Counted from the stretch's first letter, positions 9,608-18,400 are shown. The stretch is 64,000 bases of DNA from Sediminibacterium sp. (GCF_030695065.1 NZ_JAUYTR010000011.1:372001-436000); one strand, 5' to 3'. Notes: generated by a model not told the origin, from the sequence alone. Numbers and translations: made by a program.

Positions 9608-10477
9608 ATGAAATTATACGCCATTAATCATAGTTATTTTAAATTGGATGGAGGAGCAATGTATGGAGTTGTTCCCAAATCACTTTGGAATAAACAAAAT
9701 CCAGCCGATGAAAATAATTTATGCAATTGGGCATTAAGAAGCTTGCTTATTCAAGACAACAACAAACTCATTTTGATTGATACCGGAATGGGCTTTAAGC
9801 AGGATGAAAAGTTCTTTGGTCACTACGGCATGAGCGGAACCATTGATTTAGATACAGCATTGCAAGGCTTAGGTTTTACCAGAAACGATATTACAGACGT
9901 ATTTCATACCCACTTGCATTTTGATCATTGCGGAGGAAGTATTGAAAAAGTAAACAACCAACTGGTTACCTATTTCCCCAATGCAACTTACTGGAGCAAC
10001 CCCATTCATTGGGATTGGGCTGTACATCCCAACGATAGAGAAAAAGCTTCTTTTTTAAAGGAGAATATTTTACCCATTCAAGAAAGTGGTCAATTAAAAA
10101 TGATTGACGCTCCTACTAATGAGTTTACAAAAGACGGACTATTAGAGCAAGTTTCGTTTACGAATAATATCAGCATTCGCTTTGTAAATGGTCATACCAA
10201 GAGTATGATGTTGCCGCAAATTAATTACAATGGCAAAACCATTGTTTATATGGCAGACTTATTGCCTTCTGCCTCGCATATTCCACTTGCATATATCATG
10301 GGCTATGATATGTTTCCTTTAACTACTTTAAAAGAGAAAAAATCGTTCTTACAAGAAGCAGCGGAACAAGAATATATTTTATTTTTTGAGCATGATCCAT
10401 CCATTGAATGTTGCACGGTTCATCAAACAGAAAAGGGTATTCGAATGAACCAAGTACTTCGCTTGGCAGACCTTTAA
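9608..10477 (+). CDS. MBL-fold metallo-hydrolase
   Basis: A 289-residue metallo-beta-lactamase-fold hydrolase. The dinuclear metal site is clear: HTHLHFDH at residues 100-107 gives His102, His104, Asp106 and His107. A further His lies in FVNGHTKSM and an Asp in YMADLLPS. The closest type I recognise is the lactonase/AHL-lactonase-like group, but the substrate cannot be read from the sequence. It starts 4 bases after the transporter stop and ends the plus-strand operon that begins at ftsX. It is convergent with the DUF3108 gene 14 bases away. Confidence 0.8.
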   Translation: MKLYAINHSYFKLDGGAMYGVVPKSLWNKQNPADENNLCNWALRSLLIQDNNKLILIDTGMGFKQDEKFFGHYGMSGTIDLDTALQGLGFTRNDITDVFHTHLHFDHCGGSIEKVNNQLVTYFPNATYWSNPIHWDWAVHPNDREKASFLKENILPIQESGQLKMIDAPTNEFTKDGLLEQVSFTNNISIRFVNGHTKSMMLPQINYNGKTIVYMADLLPSASHIPLAYIMGYDMFPLTTLKEKKSFLQEAAEQEYILFFEHDPSIECCTVHQTEKGIRMNQVLRLADL

Positions 10478-10491
10478 TTATTAAGGTAATA

Positions 10492-11289
10492 CTATCTTTT
10501 AGAAATAAGTGAGCTAAAGGGATAACGTAAGTTTTTGTATCCCATCATATCCACTTTTACACTACCTACAACAATGGGGCTTTCAATTCTAAGTGGAACA
10601 TGATTGGCGTCATCACTCACCCAAACAGTCATTTTTTCGCCCCCTTCAAATAAAGTTCCTTTAACTAGTAATGGTTTAAATTTAATGGCATTGAACTTAC
10701 CATATCGTGTTTTAATGGTTTCTCTACCCAAATATTTTATATATAAATTATAAACTTCATTGTCTAAAAACATAGTGAATGGAATTCTATCTTCAGGCTT
10801 GTATTTTTCAAAATCAATATTGCGAGCATAATAGATTGCACTTAATACATCCTGCACACAGTTGGGCACTTTAACAGTCCCCTTCTCGCTAGTAGCGGTA
10901 TTGGCAGTTCTATTGAAAGTTACATTTTCATTAATCTTGTATCCACCTTCATCTACATTTCGGATGAATTTAATGGGCTGCAAATTAGCCGTATCAATAA
11001 AGCTTTCATACTTGTCTCTCACTTTAAATATCCAATCGTAGCTGCTATTAGAATTACCAGCACCTACTAAGTGATAAACTGGCGTATTATTTAATTTGTC
11101 TGAATTAACAGTAAAAGTAGCCGCACCTGCATTTACATACAATCCAATTACGTTGTAAAAAACAGTGAACGAAATTTGTTCTCCACTTTGAAATGCATAA
11201 TTCCTTATACCACAGAAATCATCTCCTGCAGAAAGTGGTTTTACTAAAATCACTAATAAAAATACAATCAATAATTTTTTAGCACCCAT
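10492..11289 (-). CDS. DUF3108 domain-containing exported protein
   Basis: A 265-residue protein with an N-terminal signal peptide (cleavage near PLSAG). The rest is predicted beta-rich and matches the DUF3108 family, seen in the segments YAFQSGEQISF and DVLSAIYYARN. DUF3108 proteins are periplasmic with a fold related to lipoprotein carriers, and their function is not established. The gene follows the flippase-like gene by 3 bases and probably shares its transcript, so a role in envelope lipid handling is possible (inference only). Confidence 0.75.
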   Translation of the reverse strand: MGAKKLLIVFLLVILVKPLSAGDDFCGIRNYAFQSGEQISFTVFYNVIGLYVNAGAATFTVNSDKLNNTPVYHLVGAGNSNSSYDWIFKVRDKYESFIDTANLQPIKFIRNVDEGGYKINENVTFNRTANTATSEKGTVKVPNCVQDVLSAIYYARNIDFEKYKPEDRIPFTMFLDNEVYNLYIKYLGRETIKTRYGKFNAIKFKPLLVKGTLFEGGEKMTVWVSDDANHVPLRIESPIVVGSVKVDMMGYKNLRYPFSSLISKR

Positions 11290-11292
11290 TTC

Positions 11293-12282
11293 TTACTTGT
11301 TTCTAAAAATTCTTATCCCTAATATAAACAATGTACCAGCAATTGCTGGTAAGATTAAGTTAATTAACCAAATGCCAGCTGCGGTTGCAATAATACCAAC
11401 GGAATTACTACTAATTAATCCCAATAACAATAAACTCACTTTCCCTCGAAATCCTAACTCGGCCAATGCAATGGTTGGAACAATGCCCAATACCAAAAAC
11501 ATCACCCCTACTAAGGAAAAAGCCTCAAGCCAAAAAACATGAATATCGAATACCTGCAAGAGTATATAATATTGAACTAAAAAAACAAAGTATCGAACCA
11601 ATGAGAGCGATAGTAATCGTATCAATTCATTCCAATGAAAGTCTTCTAATTTTTCCAGAAAAAATTGGTACTTGCGAATAAAAGGAATTTTTTCAAGTAC
11701 CTGAATTAATCCAGCGAGTTTAAAATAGGCCAAGGAGAATAACAAAATACCCATTCCAATTACGTAAATCAATGCATCTAACCAAAAAACAGACAAGCCC
11801 TCTAATTGACGATCTCCATTCAAAATATTTAATCGCATATAAATCAACGCAAGCGTGCCCATTGCAAAAGTCACAATAATTTGGGCCATACTTCCTACTA
11901 TGGAGAGCACAGCTCCACGCATTTTATTTCCATTTTTTAAAAATGCCGCCCTAGCAATTGGTTCTCCAATTCGATTAATGGTATTAAAACCCATTGCTTG
12001 ACCTGCTAGAATTGCTTTAAACGCATTAAGAAAAGATAGACGCTCAATCCCTTTTACTTGTATTTGCCATTTTCGCGCTTCAATTCCCCAATTAACCAAC
12101 ATCAATAAGGACACTAAAACAATCTTCCAATTATTCGGACCATTTAAAGCCAGTAAGATAGTTTGCCAAGATTGTTCTAAATCAGTTTGGGCTTGAATTT
12201 GCTTATATATTGCCCAGCTAAGCCATATAAACAACAATGGTCCAAGCAAGTAATTCAAAAAGTTTTTGGTGCCCTTGGTCAA
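11293..12282 (-). CDS. Flippase-like / lysylphosphatidylglycerol synthase TM-domain membrane protein
   Basis: Integral membrane protein with about eight helices, matching the UPF0104 / LPG synthetase transmembrane family. Visible hallmarks are ILAGQAMGFNTINRIGEPIARAAFL in several conserved patches and a Gly/Leu-rich C-terminus. It lacks the catalytic LPG synthase domain, so lipid flipping is only a possibility. There is no ATG near the start. The upstream in-frame TTG at 12324 falls in a good -33 element, so I chose the TTG at 12282, which lies about 9 bases after the predicted transcription start and gives 329 residues. An alternative start at 12324 gives 343. Confidence 0.72.
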   Translation of the reverse strand: MTKGTKNFLNYLLGPLLFIWLSWAIYKQIQAQTDLEQSWQTILLALNGPNNWKIVLVSLLMLVNWGIEARKWQIQVKGIERLSFLNAFKAILAGQAMGFNTINRIGEPIARAAFLKNGNKMRGAVLSIVGSMAQIIVTFAMGTLALIYMRLNILNGDRQLEGLSVFWLDALIYVIGMGILLFSLAYFKLAGLIQVLEKIPFIRKYQFFLEKLEDFHWNELIRLLSLSLVRYFVFLVQYYILLQVFDIHVFWLEAFSLVGVMFLVLGIVPTIALAELGFRGKVSLLLLGLISSNSVGIIATAAGIWLINLILPAIAGTLFILGIRIFRNK

Positions 12283-12295
12283 ACTAATTTTTTTG

Positions 12296-12324
12296 TAAAG
12301 GTAAGGGTGTAGCTGATTTATCAA
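12296..12324 (-). promoter_or_regulatory. Promoter (-33 TTG, 18 bases, -7 TACCTTTA) for the flippase-like/DUF3108 operon
   Basis: On the minus strand, TTG at 12324-12322 is followed after 18 bases by TACCTTTA at 12303-12296, one mismatch from TAnnTTTG. Spacing fits the Bacteroidota promoter model. The predicted start is near 12291. Confidence 0.5.
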
Positions 12325-12346
12325 TAATGCCTATTTTCACTACAGA

Positions 12347-12907
12347 ATGAAATACGACTCAGTTATTTTGGGGATTGATCCAGGCACACAATTATTAGGG
12401 TATGCATTGTTGGGAATTCGTAAAGGAAAGCCTGAATTGATTGTAATGGATACTTTAAAGTTGACCAAGGAAAAAGATATTTATGCCAGACTCGAAATCA
12501 TTTATAGAACCATATCAGGATTAATTGCTCAATACAAGCCCAACAGTTTTGCTATTGAAGCCCCCTTTTTTGGAAAAAACGTGCAGAGTATGCTAAAGCT
12601 TGGCAGAGCTCAGGGGGTAGCCATTGCAGCTTCTATGCAATCGCAAATTCCAGTGACCGAATATGCCCCTAAAAAAGTGAAGCAATCCATCACCGGCAAT
12701 GGTAATGCAGACAAGGACCAGGTTTGGAAAATGCTTCAATTAACTTTGCAGATCGAAAAAAAGCCAGTCTATTTTGATGCAACCGATGCACTGGCTGTTG
12801 CACTTTGTCATTTTTACCAAAGCAATAGTCCATTGGCAGTAAAAGGCAAAGCGCTGAAAGGCTGGGGCGATTTTATTGCAAAAAATGAAGGAAGGGTAAG
12901 AAAGTAA
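12347..12907 (+). CDS. ruvC: Crossover junction endodeoxyribonuclease RuvC
   Basis: Holliday-junction resolvase that cuts four-way junctions with RuvAB during recombination. At 186 residues the length is normal. The four acidic catalytic positions are visible: Asp11 in GIDPGT, Glu71 in AIEAPFF, and Asp144 and Asp147 in FDATDALAVAL. ruvA and ruvB are not nearby. The stop is 1 base from the stop of the convergent HIT gene. Confidence 0.95.
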   Translation: MKYDSVILGIDPGTQLLGYALLGIRKGKPELIVMDTLKLTKEKDIYARLEIIYRTISGLIAQYKPNSFAIEAPFFGKNVQSMLKLGRAQGVAIAASMQSQIPVTEYAPKKVKQSITGNGNADKDQVWKMLQLTLQIEKKPVYFDATDALAVALCHFYQSNSPLAVKGKALKGWGDFIAKNEGRVRK

Positions 12908-12908
12908 T

Positions 12909-13304
12909 TTACTGATGCAGTTCAGCCAGAATACTTTGTTGAACCGACCGCAGTTCTTCTTGGCTTAATGATAATTTACCTCTAGTAAAATTTAAGTCAT
13001 CGGCGCTGTTAATGGGAACAAGGTGCATATGTGCGTGTGGCACTTCTAATCCCACCACACTGATACCGCAACGATTACAAGGAAAGGCTTTTTCTATTGC
13101 TTTGGCAATGGGTTTCGCAAATAGCAACATTTGAGTAAGGTAATCATCAGGCAAATCAAAAAAATGATCTGTTTCAATTTTAGGTATAACCAATACATGA
13201 CCTTTTACCAGAGGAAAAATGTCTAAGAAAGCAAAGAACTGTTCGTTCTCTGCAATCTTATAACAAGGTATTTCTCCAGCAATGATTTTTGAGAAAATAG
13301 TCAT
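12909..13304 (-). CDS. HIT family protein (histidine triad nucleotide hydrolase)
   Basis: A 131-residue HIT-superfamily protein. The triad is His90, His92 and His94 in HAHMHLVP, preceded by the typical GHVLVIPK segment. Members hydrolyse or transfer nucleoside monophosphates from dinucleoside polyphosphates or adenosine phosphoramidates; the substrate here is unknown. It lies 9 bases downstream of greA and probably shares its transcript, including the terminator-like leader. Confidence 0.93.
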   Translation of the reverse strand: MTIFSKIIAGEIPCYKIAENEQFFAFLDIFPLVKGHVLVIPKIETDHFFDLPDDYLTQMLLFAKPIAKAIEKAFPCNRCGISVVGLEVPHAHMHLVPINSADDLNFTRGKLSLSQEELRSVQQSILAELHQ

Positions 13305-13313
13305 GACTTTAAT

Positions 13314-13790
13314 TTAAACTGTAATTTCTTCCACCCTAAATTTAATGACACCATTGGGTGCTTGCACTTCAGCCACTTCGCCCCTAACTTTACCCAATAA
13401 GCCCTTACCAATTGGAGAAGATGCAGAAATTTTACCCAATTTTAAGTCGGCTTCTTTCTCACCAACTATTTGATAGGTAACCGTTTTTTTAGTAGCCATA
13501 TTGGTAATAGTCACTTTGGTCAATATGGTTACTTTACTGGTATCAATGGTACTGGTATCTACAATTTTAGCATTGGCAATAGCGCCTTCTAATTGCTTTA
13601 TTTTTGCCTCAAGCATACCTTGCGCTTCCTTGGCTGCATCGTATTCGGCATTTTCTTTTAAATCACCTTTCTCTCTAGCTTCAGCAATAGCTTTAGAAGC
13701 GGCAGGACGGTCAACAGATTTCATTTTCTGCAATTCCTCGCGCATCTTATCGAAAGTCTCTTTCGTAACATACATATTGGTTTCACTCAT
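13314..13790 (-). CDS. greA: Transcription elongation factor GreA
   Basis: Binds the RNA polymerase secondary channel and stimulates cleavage of backtracked transcripts. The N-terminal coiled coil has the acidic tip in the segment GDLKENAEYDAAKE, and a C-terminal FKBP-like domain follows (SSPIGKGLLGKVRGE). The ATG at 13790 gives 158 residues, the usual size. A longer in-frame GTG start (13832) would place translation inside a terminator-like hairpin and add 14 unrelated residues. Another ATG five codons in (13775) is possible. The leader is unusual and is listed separately. Confidence 0.95.
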   Translation of the reverse strand: MSETNMYVTKETFDKMREELQKMKSVDRPAASKAIAEAREKGDLKENAEYDAAKEAQGMLEAKIKQLEGAIANAKIVDTSTIDTSKVTILTKVTITNMATKKTVTYQIVGEKEADLKLGKISASSPIGKGLLGKVRGEVAEVQAPNGVIKFRVEEITV

Positions 13791-13812
13791 GGTACCCGAC
13801 TTTAAGATTGGT

Positions 13813-13849
13813 AAAAAAAAATACAACGCCACATTTGACTGCGGCGTTG
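13813..13849 (-). terminator. Terminator-like hairpin in the greA leader
   Basis: Read on the minus strand, a perfect 7-base GC-rich stem (CAACGCC paired with GGCGTTG, 13824-13830 with 13843-13849) with a 12-base loop is followed after two bases by nine uninterrupted T residues (13821-13813). This is a classic intrinsic terminator. It lies between the greA promoter box and the greA start. No minus-strand gene ends upstream of it, because the neighbouring ABC operon is divergent. Confidence 0.75.
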
Positions 13850-13857
13850 CATAAATA

Positions 13858-13865
13858 CAAAGGTA
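13858..13865 (-). promoter_or_regulatory. -7 promoter box for greA
   Basis: The minus strand reads TACCTTTG, a perfect TAnnTTTG match. It predicts a start near 13853, so the terminator-like hairpin would sit at the very beginning of the greA transcript. Confidence 0.65.
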
Positions 13866-13931
13866 GGGAATTAATCATTCCATGGCACAGAAGCCATTTT
13901 AAAAAAAATTAGGTGATATCAAAAAAAGTTA

Positions 13932-13955
13932 TAGCTTTACTGTGTACTATTACAC
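13932..13955 (+). promoter_or_regulatory. Putative promoter and operator of the GntR-regulated ABC operon
   Basis: TAGCTTTA at 13932-13939 is one mismatch from TAnnTTTG. Directly after it lies a short palindrome, GTGTA-CTAT-TACAC (13942-13955), and a further TACAC at 13959. The palindrome covers the predicted transcription start, which is where a repressor such as the operon's own GntR protein would act. Binding by that protein is an inference. Confidence 0.45.
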
Positions 13956-13968
13956 TAATACACCAATA

Positions 13969-14802
13969 ATGATCCGATTTAACAATGTTAGTTTTGGGTA
14001 CCCCAAACAAAAACTACTTTACGCCAATATTGATTTAGAATTGAAGGCGGGCAGTGTGTATGGACTATTGGGTAAAAATGGAGCAGGAAAGTCTACATTA
14101 CTTAAACTAATGGCTGGGCTGGTTTATCCGACGCACGGAAAACTATCTGTTTTTAATGCAGACCCTACCAAAAGAGAACCCTCGTTTCTGCATGAGGTAT
14201 TTTTCATCCCAGAAGAAATTGATACACCTAGTTTGCATGTGCTTGATTTTGGCGCCGAACATATGCCCTTTTATCCAAAATTCAATAATGAGCAATTCTT
14301 ACATTACTTAAAGGAGTTTGATATTCCAATGACCAACTTGAACAATATGAGTTTTGGTCAAAAGAAAAAGGTTTGGATTGCTTTAGGGATGGCATCCAAT
14401 GCTTCACTCATTATTCTAGATGAACCAACCAATGGATTGGATATACCATCCAAAAGAAAACTTCGAAAATTAATCGCAAGTGTTATTAATGAAAATACCT
14501 GCATGATCATCAGTACACATCAAGTAAAAGATTTAGACAGTTTGATTGATAAAATTATATTAGTTGATGAGGGCGAAATAATTGTAAACACCGATACTGA
14601 ATCCATCACAGAAAAATTAGTATTTAAGTTGTCATCCGACATTTCAACTACTGAACAGTATTTATACTACGAAAGCAGTTTAGCGGGTAATCTAATTGTA
14701 AAAGAAAGAACCTCGGAAGATGAAGCGACCAAACTAGATCTTGAACTGTTCTTTAATGCTGGAATCAACAATAAAAATGAAATAAAACAACTTTTCAATT
14801 AA
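13969..14802 (+). CDS. ABC transporter ATP-binding protein
   Basis: A 277-residue nucleotide-binding subunit. Walker A is GKNGAGKST, the signature is the variant MSFGQKKK, Walker B is LIILDEPTNGLD and the switch His is in ISTHQ. It pairs with the membrane protein gene that overlaps its stop. Export or bacitracin/cell-wall-stress response is typical for ABC modules linked to YtrA-type regulators (family knowledge), but the substrate is unknown. I prefer the ATG at 13969. An in-frame GTG at 13942 lies inside the putative operator and would add nine residues of no domain value. Confidence 0.85.
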   Translation: MIRFNNVSFGYPKQKLLYANIDLELKAGSVYGLLGKNGAGKSTLLKLMAGLVYPTHGKLSVFNADPTKREPSFLHEVFFIPEEIDTPSLHVLDFGAEHMPFYPKFNNEQFLHYLKEFDIPMTNLNNMSFGQKKKVWIALGMASNASLIILDEPTNGLDIPSKRKLRKLIASVINENTCMIISTHQVKDLDSLIDKIILVDEGEIIVNTDTESITEKLVFKLSSDISTTEQYLYYESSLAGNLIVKERTSEDEATKLDLELFFNAGINNKNEIKQLFN

Positions 14803-15635
14803 TGGCTATGAATAACGAGTTCAGTTTTAGGAGGGTACAACTTTTATTGAGAAAAAATTTCAAAGAAAATGGCAGACGCTATCTGCTGATGTTTATCGCG
14901 GGTTTTGGCATAATCTTTTTAATCTATGGATTATTAATTGTTGGGAGTTTTCATAATATGTTCCCATCTGGGGATAGAAAAATGCTTTTTACAATTGGAA
15001 TCTTTTTAGGAGGGACATTATTTTCTGCCAGTTTCTATAGCTTTTTTAAATCGCAACCTAAAACCATTCAATTCATTTTATTGCCGGCAACGACTGGTGA
15101 AAAACTATTGATCAGTTTTGTTTTAACCCAATTCGTTTACATCATTGTGTTTTTAATCAGCTTTACCAGCATTGACTGGTTAATGTGTACCATTTATAAT
15201 GAATTTGTATCAATACCGAAATGGATTGTTGAACAAGAGAAGCATTACTATAAAGCAATGTACCTATTTAATTCAAATACAGTACTAATAAAAGAAATAT
15301 TGATTATGTACTTTATCACTACTTCTATTGCGCATTTAGGGTCACTGAGTTTTATCAATAATGCCTATGTCAAAACCGTCATCTTATTTATTCTAACTGT
15401 AGTTGCTTTGATATTCTTAAACAACAAAATGTTGGATTTAATGATTCCTGAACCTATTATGCCACGTGGGCAATATTTCACCGTTTCTTTTAGTATTGGA
15501 GATAAGCACCAGCCCACAGGAATTGTGAAATTACCGAATCTTTGGTTCACAATAATAGCTTGGTTTTTACCAATATTTTTATACATAAGCTGCTGGACAA
15601 TGAGCTACTTTAAAATTAAGGAGAAGCAGATTTAA
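14802..15635 (+). CDS. Membrane protein, probable ABC transporter permease partner
   Basis: A 277-residue protein with about six hydrophobic helices and no clear named family. It starts within the stop codon of the ATPase gene (TAATG overlap), so translational coupling and a shared complex are likely. Hydrophobic segments are visible near residues 28-48, 62-84, 95-120, 165-185, 190-206 and 246-268. The most economical reading is an ABC-2-like permease, based mainly on context. A second in-frame ATG lies two codons in. Confidence 0.65.
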   Translation: MAMNNEFSFRRVQLLLRKNFKENGRRYLLMFIAGFGIIFLIYGLLIVGSFHNMFPSGDRKMLFTIGIFLGGTLFSASFYSFFKSQPKTIQFILLPATTGEKLLISFVLTQFVYIIVFLISFTSIDWLMCTIYNEFVSIPKWIVEQEKHYYKAMYLFNSNTVLIKEILIMYFITTSIAHLGSLSFINNAYVKTVILFILTVVALIFLNNKMLDLMIPEPIMPRGQYFTVSFSIGDKHQPTGIVKLPNLWFTIIAWFLPIFLYISCWTMSYFKIKEKQI

Positions 15636-15649
15636 ACTAAAAAGAGCAG

Positions 15650-16039
15650 ATGAATTTTCATTCAAATAAAGCCATATACATACAAATTGCCGATCTGATT
15701 TGTGAAAAAATTCTTTCTGGAGCATTTAAGGAAGAGGAAAGAATTCCTTCAGTAAGAGAATTGGCAGTTGACTTAGAAGTGAATCCAAATACGGTGATGA
15801 GAACCTATGAATACTTACAAGATTTAGATATCATCACCAATAAAAGAGGGGTGGGCTTTTTCGTGAACATTAATAGCATCGAAAGAGTAACAGCCTATTT
15901 AAGAAAAGAATTTATGGAACAGGAATTGCCCAACTTATTTAAGAATATGAAAATACTGGCAATCAATATCAATGAAATAGATAAACTGTATCAACATTAT
16001 TTGCAGAACAACATAAATAATAGCAATGAAAAAAAGTAA
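15650..16039 (+). CDS. GntR-family transcriptional regulator, YtrA subfamily
   Basis: A 129-residue regulator with an N-terminal winged helix-turn-helix. The typical segments IPSVRELAVDLEVNPNTVMR and the wing (NKRGVGFFV) are present. The C-terminal part is only about 55 helical residues, the short effector region that defines YtrA-type members. These usually repress neighbouring ABC transporter genes. It lies 14 bases after the membrane protein gene and overlaps the next gene by 14 bases. A palindrome upstream of the operon is a candidate operator. Confidence 0.88.
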   Translation: MNFHSNKAIYIQIADLICEKILSGAFKEEERIPSVRELAVDLEVNPNTVMRTYEYLQDLDIITNKRGVGFFVNINSIERVTAYLRKEFMEQELPNLFKNMKILAININEIDKLYQHYLQNNINNSNEKK

Positions 16040-16703
16040 TATTCTAATAATCATCACCCTCTCCATTGTTTGTATTTGCTTTATTGCTGTAAATATAAAA
16101 TTGAGCATGGAGTATAAAAAAGGAGCAATTCAATCTTTTACGCAAAAGAAAATGCTGCCGATTTTCCATCATATAAAAGAACTAAACAATTTAAAAAACA
16201 TAGAATATACATATAAACCAGTTATCAGTATTTATGAGCGAAAAGATACCAGTGCCATTGCATATAAATTTTACAACCCAATTGGTTATGATTTTTATGT
16301 AAAAGCTGATACTTTATATATTAAGTTAGATTATCCATTGGATGGTAATATTCCTACTATTGATATTTATTGTAAAAACTTGAAGTCATTAATTACGAGT
16401 AATTCAGTAGTAACCCTATACAATTATAAGACCGACAGCATATACCTTGAATCCAATCGAAGCTCAAGCATCAATGCAATAGATATTAATAGCAAGTCTT
16501 TAAAACTGAGGGCACAAGATAAATCAACCGTATCCGTTTCAGGAGCAGACACAATCGGTAAATTAGAAATAAAAGCACTGCAAGAGGGGAATATCAATTT
16601 GCAAAATCTTTATTTTAAAAAACAACTGCTAAGCATCGATTCATCCGCATCGCTAACAGTTACAGGGAAAACACTTAAAGCATTAAATAGTGCTCAGTTT
16701 TAA
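16026..16703 (+). CDS. Membrane-anchored DUF2807-like (GIN-domain) protein
   Basis: A 225-residue protein with one N-terminal membrane helix or signal anchor (about residues 5-26) and a C-terminal region made of short repeating beta-strand units with many Ser, Thr, Asn and Ile. This resembles the right-handed beta-helix of DUF2807 'auto-transporter head' proteins. The assignment rests on pattern only. It is the last gene of the GntR/ABC operon and overlaps the regulator gene by 14 bases. Its stop overlaps that of the convergent dehydrogenase gene by 4 bases. Confidence 0.6.
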   Translation: MKKSNILIIITLSIVCICFIAVNIKLSMEYKKGAIQSFTQKKMLPIFHHIKELNNLKNIEYTYKPVISIYERKDTSAIAYKFYNPIGYDFYVKADTLYIKLDYPLDGNIPTIDIYCKNLKSLITSNSVVTLYNYKTDSIYLESNRSSSINAIDINSKSLKLRAQDKSTVSVSGADTIGKLEIKALQEGNINLQNLYFKKQLLSIDSSASLTVTGKTLKALNSAQF

Positions 16704-17629
16704 ATACTAGATAGATGGAGCTTTTCCAAGATCACTTGGGCCATTTTTAAATAGGCTTCATGGCTGTATCCAGCTATATGGGGGGTAATCACCACATTGG
16801 GAAATGCAGTTAAATGCAACAGTTCAGACTGCTCCTCAGCGGAATAGCTATTGAGCTGTTCATTTTCTAATACATCCAAACCAGCAGCCTTGATTTTTTT
16901 GCCTTCTAGGGCATGAATCAATGCCTTGGTACTAGTCACTTTTCCCCTACAAGTAGACAAAAAATAGGGCGCCTTTTGGAGGCTATTAAAAAATGATTCC
17001 CCTGCAAAATGAAAAGTTTCTGCAGTTAGGGGGAGATGAAGGCTAATCACTTCTGCCTCAGCTGCAAGGGCTTCCAAGGTAGAAGCTTCTACATGTCCAT
17101 GGCTAAATCCTGTTTTATATGTATCAACAGCCAGTACCCTTACATCAAATGGTTGCAACAACCGAGCAAAAGCAGATCCTGTATTTCCGTAGCCAATAAT
17201 TCCGACCGTTTTGCCCGACAACTCATCGGCGCGGTTTTCATCCCTTAGCCAAAGTCCTTTTTTTATTTCTGCATAACTACTATTAATTCGATTCATTAAG
17301 TTAAGTAATAATCCTAAGGTATGTTCGGCCACCGCATTGCGATTGCCCTCAGGACTACTTTCGCATTGAATCCCCTTTCTTTCCGCATAAGCAACATCAA
17401 TTAATTCCATTCCACTTCCCAATCTACCAATCCATTTTAAGTTGGGAGCTGCATCAAATATTTCGCGATCTATTTTTAATCGAGTAGTTACAATCAACCC
17501 AACCGCATCTGTAATTAAATATTTTAATTCCTCATAAGTAATTGCAGGTTGATAAATAACAAAAAACTGTTTTGCCTTTAATGTATCAATTAAATATGGA
17601 TGAACTTTTGCAGTAACAATTACTTTCAT
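16700..17629 (-). CDS. D-isomer-specific 2-hydroxyacid dehydrogenase
   Basis: A 309-residue NAD-dependent oxidoreductase of the phosphoglycerate dehydrogenase type, without a C-terminal ACT domain. The dinucleotide site is [15 protein letters not shown]. The catalytic Arg is in STCRGK, the Glu in LDVLENEQL and the His in [11 protein letters not shown]. The substrate is uncertain: 3-phosphoglycerate, hydroxypyruvate or another 2-keto acid. I chose the ATG at 17629, which has AAGGA upstream. The longer start at 17668 would overlap rsmA. The gene lies 10 bases after rsmA on the same strand. Confidence 0.85.
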   Translation of the reverse strand: MKVIVTAKVHPYLIDTLKAKQFFVIYQPAITYEELKYLITDAVGLIVTTRLKIDREIFDAAPNLKWIGRLGSGMELIDVAYAERKGIQCESSPEGNRNAVAEHTLGLLLNLMNRINSSYAEIKKGLWLRDENRADELSGKTVGIIGYGNTGSAFARLLQPFDVRVLAVDTYKTGFSHGHVEASTLEALAAEAEVISLHLPLTAETFHFAGESFFNSLQKAPYFLSTCRGKVTSTKALIHALEGKKIKAAGLDVLENEQLNSYSAEEQSELLHLTAFPNVVITPHIAGYSHEAYLKMAQVILEKLHLSSI

Positions 17630-17639
17630 ATTAATTCCT

Positions 17640-18395
17640 TTATCCCATTTTAAATGTAAGGGCGGCAAACTCTTCTACCGTAAGCTGTTCAGCCCGTTTT
17701 GTAAATATTTCCTCTTGCAATACAGCAGCATCAAAAAATGGTTTCATTGGATTACGCAACATTTTTCTTCGTTGCCCAAATGCTGCTTTTACTAAAGTAA
17801 AAAATGCCTTCTCCGACCTAACAGCTACTGGTTCTGCTTTTCTTTTTAATCGAATAACTCCGCTCATTACTTTAGGTGGTGGATTGAAACTTTCCGGAGG
17901 GACATCAAATAAATATTCTACTTCATAAAATGCTTGAACCAATACACTTAATATACCGTAGACTTTGGTGTGGGGCTTAGAAACAATTCTTTCCGCTACT
18001 TCTTTTTGAAACATCCCAATCATCACGGGTATCTGTTCTTTCCATTCAAGTACCCTAAAAACAATTTGCGTAGAAATATTATAAGGAAAATTTCCTAATA
18101 AAGTAAACTGGTCTTGAAAGGGAATTGGAATGTCCAAAATACTTCCTTCAATGATCATATCTGCTATAGAAGGATAATTCAATTTAAGGTACGCTACTTT
18201 TTCACGGTCTAATTCAACCGCTTTAAAATGCTGGATGGGTAATTTTAACAAATGCTTGGTTAAAGCACCTGCTCCAGGACCTACTTCTAGCACTTGTTCC
18301 ATACTACCTTCTTGCAGAGCAGCTACAATTTGCTTGCAAATGGCTTCATTGGTTAGGAAATGCTGACCCAGCGACTTTTTGAGCGTATATTGCAT
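17640..18395 (-). CDS. rsmA: 16S rRNA dimethyladenosine transferase RsmA (KsgA)
   Basis: Dimethylates two adjacent adenines in the 3'-terminal helix of 16S rRNA late in 30S assembly. The N-terminal KKSLGQHFL and the SAM-binding [11 protein letters not shown] are both present, as is the target-adenine motif NFPYNIS. The length of 251 is normal. A perfect promoter box ends 5 bases before the start codon, so the mRNA may be leaderless. It is divergent from pdxA. Confidence 0.95.
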   Translation of the reverse strand: MQYTLKKSLGQHFLTNEAICKQIVAALQEGSMEQVLEVGPGAGALTKHLLKLPIQHFKAVELDREKVAYLKLNYPSIADMIIEGSILDIPIPFQDQFTLLGNFPYNISTQIVFRVLEWKEQIPVMIGMFQKEVAERIVSKPHTKVYGILSVLVQAFYEVEYLFDVPPESFNPPPKVMSGVIRLKRKAEPVAVRSEKAFFTLVKAAFGQRRKMLRNPMKPFFDAAVLQEEIFTKRAEQLTVEEFAALTFKMG

Positions 18396-18400
18396 GACTG

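Noticed and set aside
13501-13854. Plus-strand open frame of 117 codons over greA
   Set aside because: It lies opposite a clear GreA coding sequence and runs across the greA leader hairpin. No family resemblance.
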